A stretch of 64,000 nucleotides of DNA from Aquipuribacter nitratireducens (GTDB lineage Bacteria > Actinomycetota > Actinomycetes > Actinomycetales > JBBAYJ01), in NCBI RefSeq assembly GCF_037860835.1, contig NZ_JBBEOG010000001.1, positions 310,001 through 374,000 on the forward strand. Direction: 5' to 3'. The position numbers were made by a program, and so were the translations under genes. The number at the start of each line of letters is the position of its first letter. The stretch's first letter is position 1. Shown here piece after piece: positions 35,446 through 41,666 of this stretch. The notes below the pieces were generated by a model. That model did not search any database. It was not told the origin of the DNA and worked only from the letters and a program-made list of their open reading frames with translations.

Positions 35446-36047
35446 CCGCCACCGCCGAGCCCCGCCGCCTCGACGTCACCGCCCTCCGGGAGGGCGTGAA
35501 CGCCGGGACGGTCCGGGTCCTCGACGTCCGCACCCCTGCGGAGTTCGAGACGGCCCACGTGCCCGGGTCGTACAACGTCCCGCTCGACACGCTGCGCGAG
35601 CACCGCGAGGAGCTGCGCAACCACCTCGACGAGGACGTCGTCCTCGTCTGCCGCTCCGGCGTCCGGGCGACGCAGGCCGAGCAGGCGCTCGCCGGCGTCG
35701 GCCTGCCGAACCTCCGCGTCCTCGACGGCGGGATCGTCGCCTGGGAGAAGGCGGGCGGCGAGCTGCGGCGCGGCCGCCAGAGGTGGGAGCTCGAACGGCA
35801 GGTCCGCCTCGTCGCGGGCTCGATCGTCCTCACGTCGGTCGTCGCGTCCGCGGTCGTGCCGGGCGCCCAGGTCGTCGCCGGTGCCATCGGTGCCGGCCTC
35901 GCCTTCGCCGCGCTGTCGAACAGCTGCCTCATGGGCCGCGCCCTCATGGCCCTGCCGTACAACCGCGACACCTCGTACGACCTCGAACGGGAGATCGCGC
36001 GGCTCGCCGGCGACGGTCCGGGCCGCGCCGCACGGCGGGCGGGCTGA
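35442..36047 (+). CDS. Membrane rhodanese (rhodanese + DUF2892-like)
   Basis: A 201-residue protein. Residues 10-110 are a rhodanese domain (VRVLDVRTPAEFETAHVPGSYNVPL, catalytic Cys in VVLVCRSGVRATQAEQAL, VLDGGIVAWEKAGG). It is followed by a membrane part of two helices (LVAGSIVLTSVVASAVVPGAQVVAGAIGAGLAFAALSNSCLMGRALMALPYN) of the DUF2892 kind, found in membrane-bound rhodaneses that link sulfur transfer to export. Part of the operon ending in the TauE-type exporter. Confidence 0.87.
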   Translation: MTATAEPRRLDVTALREGVNAGTVRVLDVRTPAEFETAHVPGSYNVPLDTLREHREELRNHLDEDVVLVCRSGVRATQAEQALAGVGLPNLRVLDGGIVAWEKAGGELRRGRQRWELERQVRLVAGSIVLTSVVASAVVPGAQVVAGAIGAGLAFAALSNSCLMGRALMALPYNRDTSYDLEREIARLAGDGPGRAARRAG

Positions 36048-36049
36048 GC

Positions 36050-36943
36050 GTGCTCTGGCTCGTCCTCGTCCTCGCCCTCGCCGTCGGGCTCAGTCTCGGG
36101 CTGCTCGGCGGCGGCGGCAGCATCCTCGCGGTGCCGCTGCTCGTGTACGTCGCGGGTCTCGACGCGAAGGAGGCCATCGCGACCTCCCTGCTCGTCGTCG
36201 GCACGACGAGCCTCGCGGCGCTCGTGCCGCACGCCCGCGCCGGGCGCGTCCGGTGGCGCACGGGACTGCTCTTCGGAGCGGCGGCCATGGCGGGCGCGTA
36301 CGCGGGCGGCCGCCTCGCCGCGTTCGTGCCCGGACCGGTGCTCCTCCTGCTCTTCGCCGCGATGATGCTCGCGACCGCCGTCGCGATGATCCGCGGGCGC
36401 CGCGCGGTCAGCGCGACCGAGCACGGGCTGCGGGTCGGCGTCGTCCTCCTCGAGGGCGCCGTCGTCGGGCTGGTCACCGGGATGGTGGGGGCAGGAGGCG
36501 GGTTCCTGGTGGTGCCGGCGCTCGTGCTCCTCGGCGGGCTGCCGATGAGCGCGGCGGTCGGCACGTCGCTGCTCGTGATCGCGCTCAAGTCGTTCGCGGG
36601 CCTCGCGGGCTACCTCGCGAGCGTCGACGTCGACTGGCCGCTCGCCCTCGCCGTCACCGGCGCGGCCGTCGTCGGCTCGCTCGTCGGCGGGTCGCTCACC
36701 GGGCGGATCCCGGCCGACACCCTGCGCCGGGCGTTCGGCTGGTTCGTCGTCGTCATGGGCGGGTTCGTGCTCGCCCAGGAGCTCGGGGACGTGCTGGGCT
36801 TGTCCCTGGTTCCCGCCGTCCTGGTGTCGCTCGGCGTCGTCGCCGTCGCGGCGGTCGCCGCGCTGGCCCCGCGTCGATCGGACCGTCCCCGCCGGGACGA
36901 CGTCAGTACCGGAGGCCGGCCACGTCGCGCCGCAGCTCGCTGA
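36050..36943 (+). CDS. TauE/SafE-family sulfite/organosulfur exporter
   Basis: A 297-residue membrane protein with about eight helices and the duplicated TauE/SafE core: LGLLGGGGSILAVPLLVYVAGLDAKEAIATSLLVVG and VTGMVGAGGGFLVVPALVLLGGLPMSAAVGTSLLVIALKSFAG. Starts at the GTG 36050, 3 bases after the rhodanese stop. It most likely exports sulfite made by the persulfide dioxygenase. Its 3' end overlaps the last 41 bases of the convergent SDR gene. Confidence 0.9.
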   Translation: MLWLVLVLALAVGLSLGLLGGGGSILAVPLLVYVAGLDAKEAIATSLLVVGTTSLAALVPHARAGRVRWRTGLLFGAAAMAGAYAGGRLAAFVPGPVLLLLFAAMMLATAVAMIRGRRAVSATEHGLRVGVVLLEGAVVGLVTGMVGAGGGFLVVPALVLLGGLPMSAAVGTSLLVIALKSFAGLAGYLASVDVDWPLALAVTGAAVVGSLVGGSLTGRIPADTLRRAFGWFVVVMGGFVLAQELGDVLGLSLVPAVLVSLGVVAVAAVAALAPRRSDRPRRDDVSTGGRPRRAAAR

Positions 36944-37826
36944 GCGCAACTGCACGGTCGACGCGCGGAGCCCAGCCCCAGCGCGCGGCGCGGTCGGGGC
37001 GGATGCGTCCCGTCCAGACCGGCTCGTCGGTCCACTCCGGCTCGACGCCGAGCGCGTCGCACACCGTGCCGTGGTAGTCCCGCCAGGTCGCCGGCTCGCC
37101 GGCGACGAGCACCGGTGTGGTGCCGCCTGCCACCGGCCCCTGCTCCGGGTCACCGGAAGGTCGGACCGCCCCGACCGCGAGGTCGGCGAGGAGCGCCGCG
37201 AGGTCGTCGACGTGGACCCACGCGAACGACTTCGCCGGGTTCGCGCCCCGGTCGCCGTCGCGGACCTGCTGCGGCCGCAGCGTGTTCCACACCGACGTCG
37301 GCCCGGGGCCGAGGATGGCGGGCGGCCGCACGAGGACCGTCGTGAGCCCGTCGACCCCGGCGAGCGCCGCGTCGGTGTCGCGCTTCGTCACGGCGTAGTC
37401 GCCGTCGTCGTCCCCGACGAGGGGACTGTCCTCGACGACGTCGCCGGCGGCGGGGGAGCGGTCGTACACGCCGGCCGTCGACACGTGGACGAGCCGCGCG
37501 ACGCCCGCGTCGCGTGCCGCCCGCGCGAACGCCGTCGTGCCGTCGACGCCGACGCGCTCCTGCGTCCGCCGGTCCGAACCCATGGGGTGCACCGTCGTGA
37601 CGGCGGCGTCGGCGCCCTCGACGACCGACGCGGCGAGGGACGGGTCCGCGAAGTCGCCGACGTGCTCGGTGACGTGCGGCCCGGACGGTGCCGTCCCCGG
37701 CCGCCGGACGAGGGCCCGCACGTGTGCGCCGCGTCCCTCCAGCGCGGCGCACACGCGGGCCCCCACGAGGCCGTTGGCGCCGGTGACGACCACGACGGGA
37801 GGGCGGGGTGTCGCGTCCTCGGTCAT
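36903..37826 (-). CDS. NAD-dependent epimerase/dehydratase family (extended SDR) protein
   Basis: A 307-residue extended short-chain dehydrogenase. Cofactor motif VVVVTGANGLVGARV (TGxxGxxG), catalytic YAVTK (YxxxK) and VLVRPPAILGPGPTSVWN are typical of NAD(P)-sugar epimerase and dehydrogenase relatives; substrate unknown. GGTGG precedes both the ATG at 37826 and an alternative GTG at 37835; the ATG is used. It is convergent with the TauE gene, with a 41-base overlap of coding ends. Confidence 0.82.
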   Translation of the reverse strand: MTEDATPRPPVVVVTGANGLVGARVCAALEGRGAHVRALVRRPGTAPSGPHVTEHVGDFADPSLAASVVEGADAAVTTVHPMGSDRRTQERVGVDGTTAFARAARDAGVARLVHVSTAGVYDRSPAAGDVVEDSPLVGDDDGDYAVTKRDTDAALAGVDGLTTVLVRPPAILGPGPTSVWNTLRPQQVRDGDRGANPAKSFAWVHVDDLAALLADLAVGAVRPSGDPEQGPVAGGTTPVLVAGEPATWRDYHGTVCDALGVEPEWTDEPVWTGRIRPDRAARWGWAPRVDRAVALSELRRDVAGLRY

Positions 37827-37855
37827 GGCCGCCACCCTGCCAGCGGCGGGCCGGC

Positions 37856-38053
37856 CTAGCAGGCGGAGACGGGCAGCGCTGGGCAGACGGCGACGGGGCC
37901 GCCCTCGGACGTCGCGGGCGCGGTGCCGGAGCTGCTGCCGGGCGTCAGCAGCATGACGACGCCGAGCACGAGCAGGGTGGCGACGAGCACCACGGCGGTG
38001 ACGAGCACCGCGGTCCGGGCGGGAGCGCTGTGGTGGGTGGCGACGGTGGTCAT
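37856..38053 (-). CDS. Small single-pass membrane protein
   Basis: A 65-residue protein with one transmembrane helix (TAVLVTAVVLVATLLVLGVVMLL) and a short Ser/Pro/Gly-rich tail ending in two cysteines (VCPALPVSAC). No family recognised. It begins a minus-strand unit with the SDR gene, or stands alone, upstream of it by 29 bases. A GTATCA-like box also lies before its start, at 38084-38090 on the minus strand. Confidence 0.6.
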   Translation of the reverse strand: MTTVATHHSAPARTAVLVTAVVLVATLLVLGVVMLLTPGSSSGTAPATSEGGPVAVCPALPVSAC

Positions 38054-38140
38054 GACGGCTCCTCTCGGGTCGCCGGCCCCCGGTGATACCGGTGCCCCGA
38101 GCCTCGACCCGCCCTCGCCCGTCCGGTAGTCGTCATCGTG

Positions 38141-38169
38141 CGTATTCCGTCCCGGTCACCCGACTCCTA
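38141..38169 (+). promoter_or_regulatory. Bipartite promoter-like element 1 (before LuxR gene)
   Basis: CGTATTC (38141-38147), 16-base spacer, CTCCTA (38164-38169), 37 bases before the LuxR-type ATG. The same arrangement occurs at 39322, 41591 and 50986. Confidence 0.5.
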
Positions 38170-38206
38170 CGGTGGTGACGCACCAGTCCCTCCCAGGAGG
38201 TCGCCC

Positions 38207-38980
38207 ATGACGGGTCACCTGCGCGATCACGACGCCGACCGCATGCTGCAGCTGCTCGGGGACGTCGCCGACGACCCCGACCCGGGACCCGCGGCCCCGT
38301 GGACGCTGCTCACCGGCCTCCAGCGGCTGGACCCGTGCGACCTCGAGGTCTCCTACCAGCACCACGACTACGCACGGCAGCGCACGGAGCTCATCCAGGC
38401 CGTCGACCTCGATCACGGCAGGGAGGCCGTGGGCGACGCGGTCGGGGTCGAGCACGTCGAGGACGAGTGGTGGCTGGGCTGGTGGACGAGCGCCTGCTCT
38501 TGGCCGCAGCGCTCCGGCGACCTCCGCAGCGTCGTCCACACGTACGACGTCCACCCGCTGGAGCGCGACCGCCTCGCGGCCACGTCGGCCGACGACGAGC
38601 TCCGCGACTGCATGATCGTGTCGCTTCCCGCGGAGCCGGGGCACGCGCGCCGGATCTGCTTCATGCGGCAGGAGGGCGCAGCGTCCGACGAGCGCGACCG
38701 GGAGGTCCTCACCCGGCTCCGGCCCCACGTGGTGGAGATCGTGCAGGACGCGGAGCGGCGCAGGACGGGGGTGCCGCGCCTCACGCCGCGGGAGCGGGAG
38801 GTGCTCGTGCTCGTCGCGTGCGGGCTCTCGTACCCCGAGGTCGCGGCGCGGCTCGTCGTGTCGACCGCGACCGTCCGCACACACATGGAGCACGTGCGGG
38901 AACGGCTCGGCGTCTCGAGCGCCGCGGCGGCGGTCGCCGTCGCCAAGCCGCACGCGCCCGCCCAGCACAGCGTGCCGTGA
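38207..38980 (+). CDS. LuxR-family transcriptional regulator
   Basis: A 257-residue protein with an unassigned N-terminal domain (about 180 residues, with WWLGWWTSACSWPQRSGDLRSVVHTYDVHP). The C-terminal LuxR helix-turn-helix reads LTPREREVLVLVACGLSYPEVAARLVVSTATVRTHMEHVRERLGVSS (about 205-252). No receiver domain phosphorylation pocket is evident, so it is not a classical two-component response regulator. CAGGAGG stands before the ATG. It shares the GTAT-type promoter element with the protease and patatin units and may be the local regulator. Confidence 0.87.
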   Translation: MTGHLRDHDADRMLQLLGDVADDPDPGPAAPWTLLTGLQRLDPCDLEVSYQHHDYARQRTELIQAVDLDHGREAVGDAVGVEHVEDEWWLGWWTSACSWPQRSGDLRSVVHTYDVHPLERDRLAATSADDELRDCMIVSLPAEPGHARRICFMRQEGAASDERDREVLTRLRPHVVEIVQDAERRRTGVPRLTPREREVLVLVACGLSYPEVAARLVVSTATVRTHMEHVRERLGVSSAAAAVAVAKPHAPAQHSVP

Positions 38981-39309
38981 GGGTCCGCGTCGAGGTCGTC
39001 CTCGCGCCGGGCGTCGCGTCCGTCGTCGCGGCGGAGCTCCGGGTCGACGTCCTCGACGTCACCGAGCACGACGCCCCCGCGCGCCGGGTGTCGCGGGCGA
39101 CGCTGGCGGAGGCGGCACTGGGGAACGAACCCGTCACCCTCGACGTCGAGGTCGCGCTCGACCCGTCCCGCGACCACGTCGTCCGGGCGGTCGCCGACCT
39201 CGCGGGGACCGGCGGCACGGACCCCGGCGACCTCACGACGACGACGCGGGTCGCCGTCTCCGCCGACCACCCGCGCGCACGGCTCGTCCTGCACCGTGCC
39301 ACCGGCTGA
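38977..39309 (+). CDS. YbaY/YscW-like beta-sandwich protein
   Basis: A 110-residue protein starting at the GTG that overlaps the LuxR stop. ELRVDVLDVTEHDAPARRVSRATLAEAALGNEPVTLDVEVALDPSRDHVVRAVADLAG resembles the YbaY (YscW) domain, a small beta-sandwich of lipoproteins, but there is no lipobox or signal peptide. Co-transcribed with the LuxR gene. Function not established. Confidence 0.6.
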   Translation: MRVRVEVVLAPGVASVVAAELRVDVLDVTEHDAPARRVSRATLAEAALGNEPVTLDVEVALDPSRDHVVRAVADLAGTGGTDPGDLTTTTRVAVSADHPRARLVLHRATG

Positions 39310-39321
39310 GAACGAACCGGA

Positions 39322-39351
39322 CGTATCACCCCCGTTCGCCGCGGCCTCCTG
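39322..39351 (+). promoter_or_regulatory. Bipartite promoter-like element 2 (before astacin gene)
   Basis: CGTATCA (39322-39328), 17-base spacer, CTCCTG (39346-39351), 32 bases before the ATG at 39384. Confidence 0.55.
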
Positions 39352-39383
39352 CTGACGCCCGAGTTCCTGCCAGGAGGCTCCTC

Positions 39384-41492
39384 ATGACCGAGAACGACAA
39401 CACCACCCCCGACCCCACCGTCCACGTCGCCGACGAGTCCGGCGCGTCGTCGCAGGTCGAGACCGGCTACCTGTCCGGTCCCGGCTTCACCGACGTCCCC
39501 GTCCGCTACTCCGTCCACGACGGCCACGCGTTCTACCAGGGCTGCATCGACATGGGCCCCGTCGACGAGGTCCGCGCCCACACCGAGGACGTCCGCGCCC
39601 AGGTCGCCCAGCGCATGGACCTGCCGCTCGGCGGTCCCGACCCCACCGGCACCGACCCCGAGGGCGCGTCGCTCGACGGCATCGAGCTGGAGGCGAGGGG
39701 GATCGGCCGCCCGCCGAGCTCCTCCGACCTCTGGACGAACGGCGTCGTGCCCTTCGTCGTCGACGGCGGGCTGCCGAACCAGCAGCGGATCACCGACGCC
39801 GTCGCGCACCTGCGCGACAACACCCCCATCCGCTTCGTCCCCCGCACGACGCAGAACGACTACGTCCGCTTCGTCCGGAACCCGAACGTCGGGTGGAGCT
39901 CCTCGCCGATCGGCCGCCGCGGCGGCGAGCAGATCATCCGGATCTCCGACGGCGCCAGCATGGGCACCGTCGTCCACGAGTGCTTCCACACCCTCGGAGT
40001 GCTCCACGAGCAGAGCCGGTGCGACCGCGACGCCCACGTCACGATCAACTTCGCCAACATCGACGACGACTTCGAGAGCAACTTCGACCGGTTCTGCGCC
40101 GGGTTCCAGGACTACTTCGACTACGACTACGACTCGATCATGCACTACGGCCCGACGGCGTTCTCCACCAACGGCCAGCCGACGATCGTGCCGAAGAAGA
40201 GGGGCGTGACGATCGGCCAGCGCGCCGGTCTCAGCGTCGGCGACCGGCTCACCATCGCCGAGATGTACTCCCGCTTCACCGGCAAGGGCCACACCGGCGT
40301 GTGGCGGCAGGGCAGCGGCGCGTACGGGCTGTGGGTCAACGCGACGTGGGAGTCGTTCGTCCAGAAGTGGCAGCAGTGGGCCGGGCTCGGTCTGCGGCTC
40401 GTCGACATCGACGTCCGGAAGGCCGGCTCGAGCACCCGCTACTCCGGGGTGTGGCGCGCCGGCACGGGTGGCTACGCGCTGTGGGCGAACGCCACGTGGG
40501 AGTCGTTCGTCCAGAAGTGGCAGCAGTGGGGCACCCAGGGCCTGCGGCTCGTCGACATGAGCAGCCACGGCAGCGGCGCGAACGCCCGCTACTCCGGGGT
40601 GTGGCTGCCCGGCACCGGCGGCTACGCCCTGTGGGCCAACGCCTCCTGGGACTCCTTCGTCCAGAAGTGGCAGCAGTGGGGTGCCCAGGGCCTGCGGCTC
40701 GTCGACGTCAACGTCCAGCGGCACGGCGGCGACACCCGCTACTCCGGGGTGTGGCTGCCCGGCACCGGCGGGTACGCGCTGTGGGCGAACGCGTCGTGGG
40801 CGTCGTTCGTCGCCAAGTGGCAGCAGTGGGCCGGCCAGGGCCTGCGGCTCGTCGACATCAACGTCCACCGCAGCGGCTCCGACACCCGCTACTCCGGGGT
40901 GTGGCTGCCGGGCACCGACGGCTACTACCTGTGGGCCAACGCACCGTGGGAGGCCTTCCGCGCACGGTGGGAGGACAACGCGAGCAAGGGCCTGCGTCTC
41001 GTCGACTACGAGCTCACAATCAGCCAGGACGCCGCCGACCTCGACAGTGCCGGTCTCCCGGTCACGGCCGAGGTGCTCGAGGACGGGTTCGGCGGCGTGT
41101 TCGCCGAGGACGGCAGCCCGATGGTGGAGGAGGCCGCCGAGACCACCGACAGTCGCCTCGCCCCGCAGGCTGAGGACGCCGGCGACGGCATGGGCGGTCT
41201 CGTGCTCGCCGGCGCGGACCCCTCGCAGGAGCCCACGGCGGCGTCCGCCGACAGCGGCGACGGCATGGGCGGTCTCGTGAGCGGTGACGAGGCCCCCGCG
41301 ACCAGCGGCGCCTCCGCGGCCGACGGCGGCGACCAGGCGGAGGACGGCATGGGCGGGCTCGTCGCCGGGTCCTCCGGGTCCGCCGAGGTCGACCTCACGG
41401 TGTCGACCGACGGCGCGGCCACCGAGACGACCGACGACGGCCGTGGTGGTCTCGTCGGCCAGCGCTCGCGCACCACGGCGGGCGCCCGCTGA
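39384..41492 (+). CDS. Astacin-type (M12A) metallopeptidase with BTRD1 repeats
   Basis: A 702-residue protein. Peptidase domain at about 110-290: zinc motif HECFHTLGVLHE (His198, Glu199, His202, His208) and Met-turn SIMHYGP (Met253) identify astacin. Then five tandem 50-residue repeats from residue 305, each like YSGVWLPGTGGYALWANA then FVQKWQQWGxQGLRLVD; these resemble the bacterial tandem repeat domain 1 of polyglycine hydrolases. The C-terminal 140 residues are acidic and carry five DGxGGLV-type motifs (residues 567, 601, 626, 654, 685). No signal peptide, Tat motif or lipobox is visible. Astacins are uncommon in actinobacteria; the repeats may bind peptide or glycan. Confidence 0.9.
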   Translation: MTENDNTTPDPTVHVADESGASSQVETGYLSGPGFTDVPVRYSVHDGHAFYQGCIDMGPVDEVRAHTEDVRAQVAQRMDLPLGGPDPTGTDPEGASLDGIELEARGIGRPPSSSDLWTNGVVPFVVDGGLPNQQRITDAVAHLRDNTPIRFVPRTTQNDYVRFVRNPNVGWSSSPIGRRGGEQIIRISDGASMGTVVHECFHTLGVLHEQSRCDRDAHVTINFANIDDDFESNFDRFCAGFQDYFDYDYDSIMHYGPTAFSTNGQPTIVPKKRGVTIGQRAGLSVGDRLTIAEMYSRFTGKGHTGVWRQGSGAYGLWVNATWESFVQKWQQWAGLGLRLVDIDVRKAGSSTRYSGVWRAGTGGYALWANATWESFVQKWQQWGTQGLRLVDMSSHGSGANARYSGVWLPGTGGYALWANASWDSFVQKWQQWGAQGLRLVDVNVQRHGGDTRYSGVWLPGTGGYALWANASWASFVAKWQQWAGQGLRLVDINVHRSGSDTRYSGVWLPGTDGYYLWANAPWEAFRARWEDNASKGLRLVDYELTISQDAADLDSAGLPVTAEVLEDGFGGVFAEDGSPMVEEAAETTDSRLAPQAEDAGDGMGGLVLAGADPSQEPTAASADSGDGMGGLVSGDEAPATSGASAADGGDQAEDGMGGLVAGSSGSAEVDLTVSTDGAATETTDDGRGGLVGQRSRTTAGAR
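40296..41022 (+). repeat. Five 150-bp tandem repeats in the astacin gene
   Basis: Units start at 40296, 40446, 40596, 40746 and 40896, each exactly 150 bp (50 codons), with near identity at the YSGVW, LWAN and GLRLVD segments. The perfect period indicates repeated duplication in frame. The last unit is more diverged. Confidence 0.9.
41082..41456 (+). repeat. DGxGGLV motif repeats in the astacin tail
   Basis: Five copies of a seven-residue motif (DGFGGVF, three DGMGGLV, DGRGGLV) separated by 25-34 acidic, low-complexity residues at the protein C-terminus. Spacing is not exact, unlike the upstream repeats. Confidence 0.8.
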
Positions 41493-41520
41493 CCCCGGCA
41501 CCCTCCCCGCGCACGACCAC

Positions 41521-41551
41521 GCGCCCCGTCGCCCACCCGGCGGCGGGGCGC
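41521..41551 (+). terminator. Hairpin terminator after astacin gene
   Basis: 13-bp arms (41521-41533 and 41539-41551) with one G-U pair and a 5-base loop, 28 bases after the stop. It separates the astacin unit from the subtilisin unit, which has its own promoter-like element. Confidence 0.7.
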
Positions 41552-41590
41552 GGTCGCGTGTCCCGGGACGTGTCCGATCACCTGTCAGCA

Positions 41591-41620
41591 CGTATCAGCG
41601 CGACCGGTGACCCGCTCCTG
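41591..41620 (+). promoter_or_regulatory. Bipartite promoter-like element 3 (before subtilisin gene)
   Basis: CGTATCA (41591-41597), 17-base spacer, CTCCTG (41615-41620), 46 bases before the ATG at 41667. Confidence 0.55.
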
Positions 41621-41666
41621 GTGAGGGCTGCGGGACACGCAGACGCACACGAGGAGGCACACGGAC

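Noticed and set aside
38084-38090. Fifth GTATCA box before the small membrane protein (minus strand)
   Set aside because: The box matches (GGTATCA) but the partner CTCCTG is missing at 16-17 bases (GAGAGG instead), so it was not counted in the shared element.
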